Source: UMGS1649 sp045652705 | GTDB taxonomy: Bacteria > Bacillota > Clostridia > TANB77 > CAG-465 | Assembly: GCA_045652705.1 (NCBI GenBank) | Contig: JAZRUV010000011.1 | Coordinates: 1 to 12,726 of the forward strand | Direction of reading: 5' to 3' | DNA: 12,726 bases | Shown here: piece after piece, positions 6,607 through 12,726 of the stretch | Layout: every line of letters begins with the position of its first letter | How positions within the stretch are numbered: the first letter of the stretch is position 1 | The notes under the pieces: generated by a model | Seen by the model: the letters and a program-made list of their open reading frames with translations, nothing else | Databases searched by the model: none | Told to the model about the DNA's origin: nothing | Position numbers and translations under genes: made by a program

Positions 6607-7959
6607 ATGAACACACAAAATGTAGTAAATATAATTGGTGCAGGACTTGCTGGATGTGAGTGTGCACATATTCTAAGTAAATATAATATAAAATGTAGAC
6701 TTTATGAAATGAAGCCTAACAAAAAAAGTCCGGCTCATGTATCTAATGATTTTGCTGAACTTGTATGTAGCAATTCTTTAAAGTCTGAACAGATAACAAA
6801 TGCTTGTGGACTTTTAAAAGAAGAAATGAGAATGCTAGATAGCATATTTGTAGAGGCAGCATATAAATCTAAAGTTCCTGCTGGAAATGCTTTAGCGGTA
6901 AATAGAGAAGAGTTTTCTAAGTATATAACTGAGAATATAAAGAACGATAAAAATATTGAGATTATTTATGAAGAGGTAACAGATTTAGATAAACTAGAAG
7001 GAATTACTGTAATTGCAACAGGGCCTCTTACAAGCGATGCATTATCTTTAAGTATAGCAAAACTAATAGGTAAGAATAAACTGTATTTTTATGATGCAGC
7101 AGCACCAATTGTACTGGCAGAGAGTATAGATATGACGAAGGCGTATAGAAAAGATAGATATGGTGAAATTGGAGTAGGAGATTATTTAAATCTTGCTATG
7201 ACTAAAGAAGAATATGACGTATTCTATAATGAACTGCTAAATGCAGAAAGTGCAGAACGACACTCTTTTGATAAAATCTCTGAGACTGAAGTAAGTGCAG
7301 AAGAACTACAACATTTTGAGGGCTGTATGCCAATTGAGGCTATGGCAAAAAGAGGAGATAACACATTAGTTTTTGGACCGCTAAAACCAGTGGGACTATA
7401 CAAAGAAGATGGAACCAAACCGTATGCTGTACTGCAACTTAGAAAAGAAGATGAAAATGAAACAATGTATAATTTAGTTGGTTTTCAAACAAGCCTTAAA
7501 TTTGCGGAACAAAAAAGAGTATTTGGTTTAATACCAGGACTTGAAAATGCAGAGTATGTAAGATATGGAGTAATGCACAGAAATACATATATAAATGCAC
7601 CAAAGATACTTAACAGCGACTTTAGTATGAAGGAATATCCTAACGTGTATTTTGCGGGGCAAATAAGTGGAGTAGAAGGTTATGTTGAATCTGCTGCGAG
7701 TGGACTTATGGTTGCATATAACATTGTTACAAAATTAAAAGGAATAGATTTTAGTTTCCCAGAAGAGACAATGTTAGGTTCATTATCTAAATATATTGCT
7801 ACAGAGAATAAAGATTACCAACCAATGAATGCAAATTTTGGAATTATTAAGCCGTCAGATAAGAAGATAAGAGATAAAAAGGAAAGATATACTTTCTATG
7901 CAAATAGGTCAATGGAAAAAATGAAGGAGTTAAAAGATGAGCTTGAAAATATTAGATGA
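6607..7959 (+). CDS. trmFO: tRNA (uracil-54-C5)-methyltransferase TrmFO, folate/FAD-dependent
   Basis: TrmFO makes m5U54 in the T-loop of tRNAs, taking the methylene group from 5,10-methylenetetrahydrofolate and reducing it with FADH2 and NAD(P)H. It replaces the SAM-dependent TrmA in most Firmicutes. The 450 residues (family about 435-450) show an N-terminal FAD-binding Rossmann motif IIGAGLAGCE (9-18), the YEMKP motif (33-37), and both catalytic-type cysteines: C54 in ELVCSNSLKS and C240 in FEGCMPIE, matching C53 and C226 of the Bacillus subtilis enzyme. A C-terminal YFAGQISGVEGYVESAASG closes the FAD site. The start follows AAGGAG (6596-6601) by five bases. holA begins 23 bases before its end, with the holA ribosome binding site inside this gene, so the two are coupled. 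Nothing is missing or truncated. Confidence 0.97.
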   Translation: MNTQNVVNIIGAGLAGCECAHILSKYNIKCRLYEMKPNKKSPAHVSNDFAELVCSNSLKSEQITNACGLLKEEMRMLDSIFVEAAYKSKVPAGNALAVNREEFSKYITENIKNDKNIEIIYEEVTDLDKLEGITVIATGPLTSDALSLSIAKLIGKNKLYFYDAAAPIVLAESIDMTKAYRKDRYGEIGVGDYLNLAMTKEEYDVFYNELLNAESAERHSFDKISETEVSAEELQHFEGCMPIEAMAKRGDNTLVFGPLKPVGLYKEDGTKPYAVLQLRKEDENETMYNLVGFQTSLKFAEQKRVFGLIPGLENAEYVRYGVMHRNTYINAPKILNSDFSMKEYPNVYFAGQISGVEGYVESAASGLMVAYNIVTKLKGIDFSFPEETMLGSLSKYIATENKDYQPMNANFGIIKPSDKKIRDKKERYTFYANRSMEKMKELKDELENIR

Positions 7960-8905
7960 GGATATAAAAAACAAAAAGCCTCATGGTGTATATTTACTTT
8001 ATGGAACAGAACAATATGATGTAGAAAATTACGTAGAAAAAATTAAAAAATGTTTTTCTAATTTAGAAGCTGGTGTTAACTTTTTTGTATTAGATAAAAC
8101 AAATGTAGATAAGTTAGAAGATTACTGTGAGAGTGTATCGTTTTTTGGTCTTGAGAAGCTAATTGTTATAAAAAATACTTGCTTAAAATTTAATAAAGCT
8201 ATACTTGAAAATATTACAAATCCAGAACTTGTTATAGTAATAACTGAGGAAAGTGTGGATAAAAGAACATCAGAATATAAATTTTTAACAAAAAATGCTG
8301 TTTGTGTGGAATTTGCCAAGCTAAATGAAAAAGATGCTGTGTTTTTTGTAAAAAGGATGCTTAACGCATACAAGGTAAACGTATCTGATGAAGTAGCAAA
8401 ATATTTAGTTTCTGTTTGTACAGAGGACAAGCAAATATTAATAAATGAGTTTAGAAAAATAGTAGCTTATTTAGACCAAGGTGAAAGTTTAACTAAAGAG
8501 GTTATAGACAAGATTTGTTCAAAGACAATTGATGCAAAAATATTTGACCTTATGGATGAGGTAATGGGCAAAAACAAAAAAGAAGCTATAGCACTTTTAG
8601 AAGATATGTTAGCACAGGGAACATATATTGGTATAATTTCTTCTATGATGTTTAAACAAATAAAACAAATATACCAAATAAAGCTTATGGAACAAAGAAT
8701 AAGAGAAACAGGAATAAGTGTAGATATAGCAAAAGAGCTTGGAATACATCCTTTTGCATATTCTAAATTAAAGTCAGCGAGTTCAAACTATTCACTAGAA
8801 CATTTGGAAAATTTGATGCTAGATTTTAACGCATATGATGAAAATTCAAAAACAGGTAAAGTAGATATTGTGATTGGGTTAAAACAAATAATACTTGCTA
8901 TGTAA
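7937..8905 (+). CDS. holA: DNA polymerase III delta subunit (clamp loader)
   Basis: The delta subunit is the wrench of the clamp loader: it opens the beta sliding clamp so that it can be placed on primed DNA at the replication fork. The 322-residue length is usual. The N-terminus carries the family signature GVYLLYGTEQYDVENYVEKIKK (17-38), an AAA+-like domain without a working Walker A, as expected for delta. The middle has LINEFRKIVAYLD, and the C-terminal helical collar domain contains IFDLMDEVMGKNKKEAIALLEDML and FKQIKQIYQIKLM, ending in DIVIGLKQIILAM. The ATG at 7937 follows AAGGAG (7924-7929) by seven bases, inside trmFO. In many Clostridia holA is followed by rpsT and gpr; here gpr follows directly and rpsT is absent. 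Confidence 0.92.
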   Translation: MSLKILDEDIKNKKPHGVYLLYGTEQYDVENYVEKIKKCFSNLEAGVNFFVLDKTNVDKLEDYCESVSFFGLEKLIVIKNTCLKFNKAILENITNPELVIVITEESVDKRTSEYKFLTKNAVCVEFAKLNEKDAVFFVKRMLNAYKVNVSDEVAKYLVSVCTEDKQILINEFRKIVAYLDQGESLTKEVIDKICSKTIDAKIFDLMDEVMGKNKKEAIALLEDMLAQGTYIGIISSMMFKQIKQIYQIKLMEQRIRETGISVDIAKELGIHPFAYSKLKSASSNYSLEHLENLMLDFNAYDENSKTGKVDIVIGLKQIILAM

Positions 8906-8944
8906 AATAGATTAAAATTTAAAATTGAATAATATAAATTAAAT

Positions 8945-8987
8945 AAAAACACCTCATTTGAACCATAATGTTAAAGAGGTGTTTTTT
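8945..8987 (+). terminator. Hairpin-plus-T-run terminator that also hides the gpr ribosome binding site
   Basis: An outer 11-bp stem (AAAAACACCTC at 8945-8955 with GAGGTGTTTTT at 8976-8986) extends inwards by six more pairs with two bulged bases (A8956, G8960) to a six-base loop (8964-8969). A run of six T (8982-8987) ends directly against the gpr ATG. It looks like the intrinsic terminator of trmFO-holA. The right arm contains the gpr Shine-Dalgarno AGAGGTG (8975-8981), fully paired in the folded RNA. Transcripts reading in from holA would thus be terminated or left untranslated for gpr. Confidence 0.8.
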
Positions 8988-9941
8988 ATGAAAGATTTTA
9001 ACTTCAGAACGGATATGGCGGATGAAAGGGTAGATACATATAAACAAGTACATAATTTAACTGAAATAAATGGAATTAAAGTAGAAAGCGTAACAGAAAA
9101 TATAATAAAAACTACTACGGTAGATGTCTTAAATGAAAATGGTAAAAATGCTGTTAAAAAAGATATAGGCAAGTATATAACTATGGAAATAAAAGATGTA
9201 GAATATTTAACGGAAGAACAAAAACAGTCAGTTATAACAGCTGTTGCAAATCAAATAAAGATATTAATAGGTAAAGAAGTAAATAATATTTTAATAGTGG
9301 GTCTTGGAAATGAAGCAGTAACACCTGATGCATTAGGACCAAAGGTAGTTTCGTTTGTTAATGTAACTCGTCATATGTTAAAGTATGCAAAGGAATTTGT
9401 TGAACCTGGAACAAAGGAGATATCTGCAATATCTCCTGGGGTACTTGGAACAACAGGAATAGAAACAGAAGAAATTGTAGAAGCTGTTACCAAAATAGTA
9501 AATCCAGAAGTTTTAATTGTAATAGATAGTTTAGCATCGATGAGTATGGATAGACTAGGCAAAACAATTCAGCTAGGAAATACGGGAATAACACCAGGTG
9601 CTGGAATAGGGAATAAAAGAAAAGCATTAAACAGAGAAAGTCTTGGAACGGAAGTAATAGCAGTGGGCGTACCTTTAGTAGTAGATATGGCAACTATTAC
9701 AAATGAAGCTATAGACAAATTAACAGATAATTTAAAAGATGAAGCAACAAATTATATGAATCACGGATTAGATAAAAGCAAAGTAGACGAATTATTTTCG
9801 TTATTTGATAGAGATGACAGATATACAATGATAGCTAATGCTTTGCATACAGATAATTACATAGTTACTCCAAAAGAGATAGATAGTGTACTTTTAAAAA
9901 TATCTGAAATAATTGCAAGTGGGCTTAACGTTGCGTTGTAA
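8988..9941 (+). CDS. gpr: Spore germination protease GPR
   Basis: GPR is the aspartic-type endopeptidase (family A25) made in the developing spore as a zymogen. It autoprocesses and then degrades the DNA-protecting small acid-soluble proteins at germination. From the ATG at 8988 the protein has 317 residues. The N-terminal FRTDMADE (5-12) matches the propeptide-processing region of the family. LIVGLGNEAVTPDALGP holds D114 and VIDSLASMSMDRLG holds D180. Their 66-residue spacing equals that of the essential D127 and D193 of the Bacillus megaterium enzyme. GNTGITPGAGIGNKRK follows. The ATG is preferred over an in-frame TTG at 8958 because AGAGGTG (8975-8981) lies six bases before it. I could not find a convincing sigma-F/G promoter: a TGAATA occurs at 8926-8931 without a fitting -10. 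spoIIP, often downstream, is absent. Confidence 0.96.
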   Translation: MKDFNFRTDMADERVDTYKQVHNLTEINGIKVESVTENIIKTTTVDVLNENGKNAVKKDIGKYITMEIKDVEYLTEEQKQSVITAVANQIKILIGKEVNNILIVGLGNEAVTPDALGPKVVSFVNVTRHMLKYAKEFVEPGTKEISAISPGVLGTTGIETEEIVEAVTKIVNPEVLIVIDSLASMSMDRLGKTIQLGNTGITPGAGIGNKRKALNRESLGTEVIAVGVPLVVDMATITNEAIDKLTDNLKDEATNYMNHGLDKSKVDELFSLFDRDDRYTMIANALHTDNYIVTPKEIDSVLLKISEIIASGLNVAL

Positions 9942-9960
9942 AAATATATGAATAAAATAC

Positions 9961-9994
9961 TAAAACAGATGTTGTATTAACAGCATCTGTTTTA
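9961..9994 (+). terminator. Terminator of gpr
   Basis: Arms 9961-9974 and 9981-9994 form a 14-bp stem with one T-G wobble and a TATAA-type six-base loop (core ACAGATG/CATCTGT). The short TTTT lies within the right arm, so termination may be moderate, but position and stem strength fit the end of gpr. Confidence 0.7.
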
Positions 9995-9998
9995 AAAT

Positions 9999-10022
9999 TA
10001 AGCAAGATAATAAGCAAGATAA
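9999..10022 (+). repeat. Perfect tandem duplication of a 12-base unit
   Basis: TAAGCAAGATAA occurs twice head to tail (9999-10010 and 10011-10022), directly after the gpr terminator. Probably replication slippage. The rest of the gap up to 10100 is AT-rich and holds no supportable gene. Confidence 0.75.
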
Positions 10023-10066
10023 AGGAAAATTCTAAATATAAGGTGATAATTTTTCTATGTTTGTGG

Positions 10067-10094
10067 AAAAATCTTGAAAAATTATGTGATTTTT
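10067..10094. repeat. AT-rich inverted repeat upstream of the RhuM-Doc promoter
   Basis: AAAAATC (10067-10073) and GATTTTT (10088-10094) form a 7-bp inverted repeat, with flanking GG (10065-10066) and CC (10096-10097) able to pair past one bulged A. It ends ten bases before the -35 and could be an operator, but AT-rich DNA makes such repeats common. Confidence 0.3.
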
Positions 10095-10104
10095 ACCATA
10101 AGTG

Positions 10105-10133
10105 TTGACTTATACTCTTGTAGCGTTTATAAT
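10105..10133 (+). promoter_or_regulatory. RhuM-Doc gene promoter, TTGACT-17-TATAAT
   Basis: TTGACT (10105-10110) and a perfect TATAAT (10128-10133) are 17 bases apart, 11 of 12 consensus positions. Transcription should begin near 10140, leaving a leader of only about 16 bases made up mostly of the strong AAGGAGG ribosome binding site. Such a strong, minimal promoter suggests either constitutive expression or repression by a bound protein. Confidence 0.88.
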
Positions 10134-10155
10134 AACACGCAAGGAGGGTGGTTGT

Positions 10156-11097
10156 ATGAAAAATAATAATGAAATAGTTCTATTTGAAGGACAAAATGTA
10201 AAGTTGGAGGTGAATTTAAAAGATGAGACAGTTTGGCTTACTCAAGATCAGATGTCTCAATTGTTTGGAAAAGCTAAATCTACTATTAATGAGCATATTA
10301 AGAACATATATAGTGAGGGCGAGTTAGAAGAAAATGCTACAATGACTAAATTCGGAAATTCCGAATTTGCTACTAAACCTATTAATTACTACAATTTAGA
10401 CGTAATCATATCTGTTGGCTATAGAGTAAAATCTAAACAAGGCATAAAGTTTAGACAGTGGGCAAATAAAATATTAAAAGATTATATGTTAAAAGGATAT
10501 GCTATAAACCAAGCTAGATTAGATTACTTAGAGAAGACTGTAAAGCTAATAGATATAGCAAGTAGAATGGATGAAAGACTAGAAGCAACTGATGCCAAGC
10601 AAATATTGAAAGTTATTGGTAGTTATTCAAAAGCATTAAATTTATTAGATGATTATGACCATAGAACACTAAAGAAATTTAAGGGTAGTATAGATGAAAG
10701 AAAAATACAATATAAAGAGTGTATAAATATTATAAACACATTAAGATTTAATGAAGAAAGTGCATTGTTTGCCGTTGAAAGAGACAAAGGACTAGAAGGG
10801 ATAATTGGTAATATTTATCAAAGCTTTGATGGACAAGATGTATATAAAAGCATAGAAGAAAAAGCAGCAAATTTCTTATATCTCGTTGTCAAAAACCACG
10901 TATTTATAGACGGAAACAAAAGGGTAGCTGCAACACTTTTCATATACTTCCTAAATTATTATGATATATTATATAAAAATGATAAACAAATAATAGACAA
11001 TAATACACTGGCCGCCTTAACACTTCTTATAGCCGAATCCAATCCTAAAGAGAAAAACGTAATTGTAGATTTAGTTATGAATTTTTTAAATGAATAA
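10156..11097 (+). CDS. RhuM-family protein fused to a C-terminal Fic/Doc domain
   Basis: The 313 residues join two modules. Residues 5-130 match the RhuM family (named after a gene in a Salmonella pathogenicity island): VWLTQDQMSQLFGKAKSTINEHI, a likely helix-turn-helix, then NYYNLDVIISVGYRV and FRQWANKILKDYMLKGYAIN. Residues 195-313 are Fic/Doc-like, with HVFIDGNKR (248-256) as the catalytic loop. Its Lys in place of the second Gly of HPFxxGNGR resembles phage P1 Doc, which phosphorylates EF-Tu, rather than AMP-transferring Fic. I see no clear inhibitory (S/T)xxxE(G/N) helix, so restraint may come from the RhuM half. The start at 10156 follows AAGGAGG (10141-10147) by eight bases; an upstream in-frame GTG at 10102 lies in the promoter and is rejected. 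No partner antitoxin gene is adjacent. The fusion is known in the databases; its activity and target are unproven. Codon use resembles the host. Confidence 0.88.
   Translation: MKNNNEIVLFEGQNVKLEVNLKDETVWLTQDQMSQLFGKAKSTINEHIKNIYSEGELEENATMTKFGNSEFATKPINYYNLDVIISVGYRVKSKQGIKFRQWANKILKDYMLKGYAINQARLDYLEKTVKLIDIASRMDERLEATDAKQILKVIGSYSKALNLLDDYDHRTLKKFKGSIDERKIQYKECINIINTLRFNEESALFAVERDKGLEGIIGNIYQSFDGQDVYKSIEEKAANFLYLVVKNHVFIDGNKRVAATLFIYFLNYYDILYKNDKQIIDNNTLAALTLLIAESNPKEKNVIVDLVMNFLNE
10348..10368. repeat. Perfect 10-bp palindrome inside the RhuM-Doc gene
   Basis: AAATTCGGAA (10348-10357) and TTCCGAATTT (10359-10368) are exact inverse complements around a single A. They encode the KFGNSEF segment between the helix-turn-helix and YYNLDV parts of RhuM. 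The symmetry could be a chance product of the conserved FGNSEF codons, or a binding site for the protein itself. Confidence 0.6.
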
Positions 11098-11119
11098 AAT
11101 TTTGTAATAATGTGTAATA

Positions 11120-11183
11120 TTAGCCCCTCCTCTTGCTATTTTGCAAGAAAAAGTATAAAATACTAGCATAGAGGGGGGACTAA
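11120..11183 (+). promoter_or_regulatory. Leader hairpin sequestering the ribosome binding site of the bactofilin-like gene
   Basis: TTAGCCCCTCCTCTTGCTA (11120-11138) pairs with 11164-11183 (TAGCA, a bulged T, then AGAGGGGGGACTAA): 18 pairs with one C/A mismatch, one T-G wobble and one bulge, around a 25-base loop. The right arm contains the Shine-Dalgarno AGGGGGG (11172-11178), and the left arm carries CCTCC, the same sequence as the 16S rRNA anti-Shine-Dalgarno. A transcript containing both arms should be poorly translated. There is no T-run, so it is not an intrinsic terminator for the upstream gene. Confidence 0.7.
11133..11161 (+). promoter_or_regulatory. Probable promoter of the bactofilin-like gene, TTGCTA-17-TAAAAT
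   Basis: TTGCTA (11133-11138) and TAAAAT (11156-11161) are 17 bases apart (9 of 12 consensus positions). The start would be near 11168, inside the right arm of the leader hairpin, so this transcript lacks the left arm and its ribosome binding site would be free. Confidence 0.45.
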
Positions 11184-11185
11184 AA

Positions 11186-12361
11186 ATGGCAAAGAAATTT
11201 TTTAGTATTTTAATGGTAATGTTTGTCGTATTAGTATCACTTACAAATGTACATGCAGCAGACGGATTATTTCATATGGGAATGTATGAAGATATATATA
11301 AGTTGAGTGAACAATCAGATATAGATTTACCATTTTTTAATATGTTTGTAAATGCAGCCACTTATGATAAAGATGTAAATCATTCTGGTATAAGCTTTGG
11401 AAGTACAACAATAGATGTAAATGAAAACCTTGAAGGAATGCATGCTATTATATCTTCAGATATGGTAACAATAAAAGGCGAAGTAGAGAACTCTTTTATA
11501 TATGCAAATAATGTAGTTATAGAAGGAAAACTTACATCAGACAGCATAATATTTGCACCTACAGTTCAAATTAAAGAAAATGCTGTTATAGAAAATGATG
11601 TAATTATAGTAGCGAACAATTTAGATATTTCTGGAACTGTAAAAGGAAATGTGATAGCTACTGTAACAGAAAAAACAACTGTAACAGGAAAAATAGATGG
11701 TGACCTTAGGACAATTACTACAGATTTAAAACTTGAAAATGAACAAATAAAAGGGGATATTTACGTTGAGACTTCTGCAGATGCAGCAACTTTAAAAGAG
11801 AAATATCCTGAAGCTACAGTTAAATCTTTAGTAGAACAAGTAGAACAAGAAACTGATTGGATGGGAATAATTACAAAAGGAATAATTACAGTTATAGTAT
11901 ATACTTTTATAACATGGCTTGTAACTAGAAAGCCAAACAACATTGTAGAAAGAGCCTGTGAAAAATTTAAAGCAAAAACAACTTTTGGGCTTATAGCATC
12001 TGTTATAACTTTGATGTTAGCATTAATACTACCTATACTTTTAATAATACTTGCACTTACAGGCCTTGGACTAATTGTTTGGCCAATACTAATTGCATAT
12101 ATAGCGTTATTACTACTTGTTGCTACAACAGCAATGTTAATTGTAGGTATGGCTATATATGATGCAATTAAGGGTAAAGTTGCTAAATTTAAAATACCAG
12201 TGATAGCATTAATTTATGCGGTGTTGTATGTATTAACTCAAATTACATTTGTAGCAGGATATGCTAATATGGCAATAATGTTAATTGCACTTGCTATAGT
12301 TTTAACAATGTTTACAAAGAGAAAGGAAGCTAAAGAGCAAGTAGTAGAAGAAACAAAATAA
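11186..12361 (+). CDS. Exported polymer-forming (bactofilin-like) membrane protein
   Basis: The 391 residues begin with a signal peptide (1-24, hydrophobic core FFSILMVMFVVLVSL, cleavage expected after VHA). Residues about 65-205 are a run of short, regularly spaced hydrophobic strands (MVTIKGEVENSFIYANNVVIEGKL, AVIENDVIIVANNLDISGTVKGNVIA, TTVTGKIDGDL), the pattern of the right-handed beta-helix of polymer-forming cytoskeletal proteins. From 226 onward come several membrane helices (about 226-246, 268-330 as two or three, 340-380) and a charged tail. Known bactofilins are cytoplasmic; here the signal peptide would put the beta-helix outside the membrane, suggesting a cell-envelope scaffold. 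ATG at 11186 follows AGGGGGG by seven bases. It may be transcribed from its own promoter and by read-through from the RhuM-Doc gene, since no terminator separates them. Exact function unknown. Confidence 0.8.
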   Translation: MAKKFFSILMVMFVVLVSLTNVHAADGLFHMGMYEDIYKLSEQSDIDLPFFNMFVNAATYDKDVNHSGISFGSTTIDVNENLEGMHAIISSDMVTIKGEVENSFIYANNVVIEGKLTSDSIIFAPTVQIKENAVIENDVIIVANNLDISGTVKGNVIATVTEKTTVTGKIDGDLRTITTDLKLENEQIKGDIYVETSADAATLKEKYPEATVKSLVEQVEQETDWMGIITKGIITVIVYTFITWLVTRKPNNIVERACEKFKAKTTFGLIASVITLMLALILPILLIILALTGLGLIVWPILIAYIALLLLVATTAMLIVGMAIYDAIKGKVAKFKIPVIALIYAVLYVLTQITFVAGYANMAIMLIALAIVLTMFTKRKEAKEQVVEETK

Positions 12362-12381
12362 TAACAAAGAATATAAAGTAT

Positions 12382-12410
12382 AAAAAATCCTCATTAAAGA
12401 GGATTTTTTT
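12382..12410. terminator. Bidirectional terminator overlapping the end of the minus-strand gene
   Basis: An 11-bp stem (AAAAAATCCTC at 12382-12392 with GAGGATTTTTT at 12399-12409) and a six-base loop are followed by a T-run on the plus strand and, because of the A-run, on the minus strand too. The last four codons and the stop (12394-12396) of the convergent TPR gene lie within it, so coding and terminator sequence are shared. Confidence 0.9.
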
Positions 12411-12726
12411 CTGTGCTTTCAAAGAATATTTTATTATTCAAATAACTTGTATCATTGGGTTTTATACCACCTGCTTTTTCGTTATATTCTATAGCAAGTT
12501 TAGTATTTCCTAAATAGTAATGACAAACACATAATTCTATATACGGTATAAAATCATAATAATCTTTTGAGAAAAAACCACCTGAGGAAATATCATATTT
12601 GCTATTTAAGGCTTGTTCTAACCAAAATATAGCTATAGAGTATTGTTTTTTTGAAATAAAATACCTACCAATATTACAACATACTTCTGCACGAGGAATG
12701 TCGTATTCAAAAGATTTAACCAAACA
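12394..12726 (-). CDS. C-terminal TPR segment of a protein running off the window, probably a family 2 glycosyltransferase
   Basis: About 110 residues are visible, and the frame stays open to the window edge (a TTG at 12721-12723 is internal, not a start). The segment has tetratricopeptide-like helical pairs: CCNIGRYFISKKQYSIAIFWLEQAL and IELCVCHYYLGNTKLAIEYNEKAGGIKPN. The phrase SFEYDIPRAEVCCNIGRYF, followed by DFIPYIELCVCHYYLG, is what I know from the C-terminal TPR tails of SunS-like family 2 glycosyltransferases of Firmicutes, which modify peptides or surface proteins. The catalytic domain would lie beyond the right edge, so the identification is from memory of the tail only. Alternatively it is a free-standing TPR protein. 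Confidence 0.6.
   Translation of the reverse strand, partial: CLVKSFEYDIPRAEVCCNIGRYFISKKQYSIAIFWLEQALNSKYDISSGGFFSKDYYDFIPYIELCVCHYYLGNTKLAIEYNEKAGGIKPNDTSYLNNKIFFESTEKNPL

Noticed and set aside
8926..8970. Sigma-G promoter for gpr (TGAATA at 8926-8931)
   Set aside because: No CATnnTA-like -10 occurs 16-18 bases downstream; the nearest candidates are too far.
8958..8987. In-frame TTG as the gpr start, adding ten residues
   Set aside because: It has no ribosome binding site and lies inside the hairpin loop. The ATG at 8988 has AGAGGTG at the right distance and gives the expected propeptide.
9999..10022. CRISPR or iteron array
   Set aside because: Only two head-to-tail 12-base units without spacers; simple duplication is enough.
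10057..10077. Tiny ORF ATG-TTT-GTG-GAA-AAA-TCT-TGA before the RhuM-Doc promoter
   Set aside because: Six codons with a poorly spaced AAGGTG upstream; too short to support as a leader peptide.
10102..10155. In-frame GTG as start of the RhuM-Doc gene
   Set aside because: It lies on the -35 side of the promoter, upstream of the expected transcript start near 10140. The ATG at 10156 has a strong AAGGAGG.

Overview
The window comes from an AT-rich, low-GC Gram-positive genome. The presence of gpr (spore germination protease) marks an endospore former, and the strong preference for AGA (Arg) and ATA (Ile) codons, the smc/trmFO/holA/gpr gene set and the long AT-rich intergenic leaders fit Clostridia, probably an uncultured gut-type lineage. 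I cannot name a genus.

Layout. Bases 1-255 hold a probable divergent start at the left edge, a large inverted repeat and a promoter. Bases 256-5248 are a two-gene operon: an uncharacterised 470-residue protein with a degenerate phospholipase-D-like N-terminus, then smc (chromosome condensation ATPase), closed by a bidirectional terminator at about 5287-5319. On the minus strand, 5323-6290 is a two-gene operon of small two-helix membrane proteins. They look like diverged paralogues and use codons unlike their neighbours. The 316-base gap 6291-6606 is dense with signals: a perfect consensus minus promoter, a minus-strand terminator, a second near-consensus minus promoter that could drive a ~150-nt untranslated RNA, and the trmFO promoter with an operator-like inverted repeat over its -35. 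Bases 6607-8905 are trmFO (tRNA m5U54 methylation) and overlapping holA (clamp-loader delta). gpr (8988-9941) follows behind a hairpin that is both a terminator and a clamp over the gpr ribosome binding site.

Bases 10156-11097 encode a RhuM-type DNA-binding protein fused to a Doc/Fic domain, with its own near-consensus promoter. Bases 11186-12361 encode an exported, membrane-anchored polymer-forming (bactofilin-like) protein whose leader can fold so that the ribosome binding site is sequestered. The right edge holds the C-terminal end of a minus-strand TPR protein, probably the tail of a glycosyltransferase.

How it fits together: most genes are housekeeping (chromosome structure, replication, tRNA modification, spore outgrowth). 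The accessory parts are the paralogous membrane pair and the RhuM-Doc fusion. A recurring theme is intergenic hairpins that hide the next gene's ribosome binding site in read-through transcripts (gpr, and the bactofilin-like gene). I saw no CRISPR array, tRNA, rRNA, insertion sequence or prophage structural gene.
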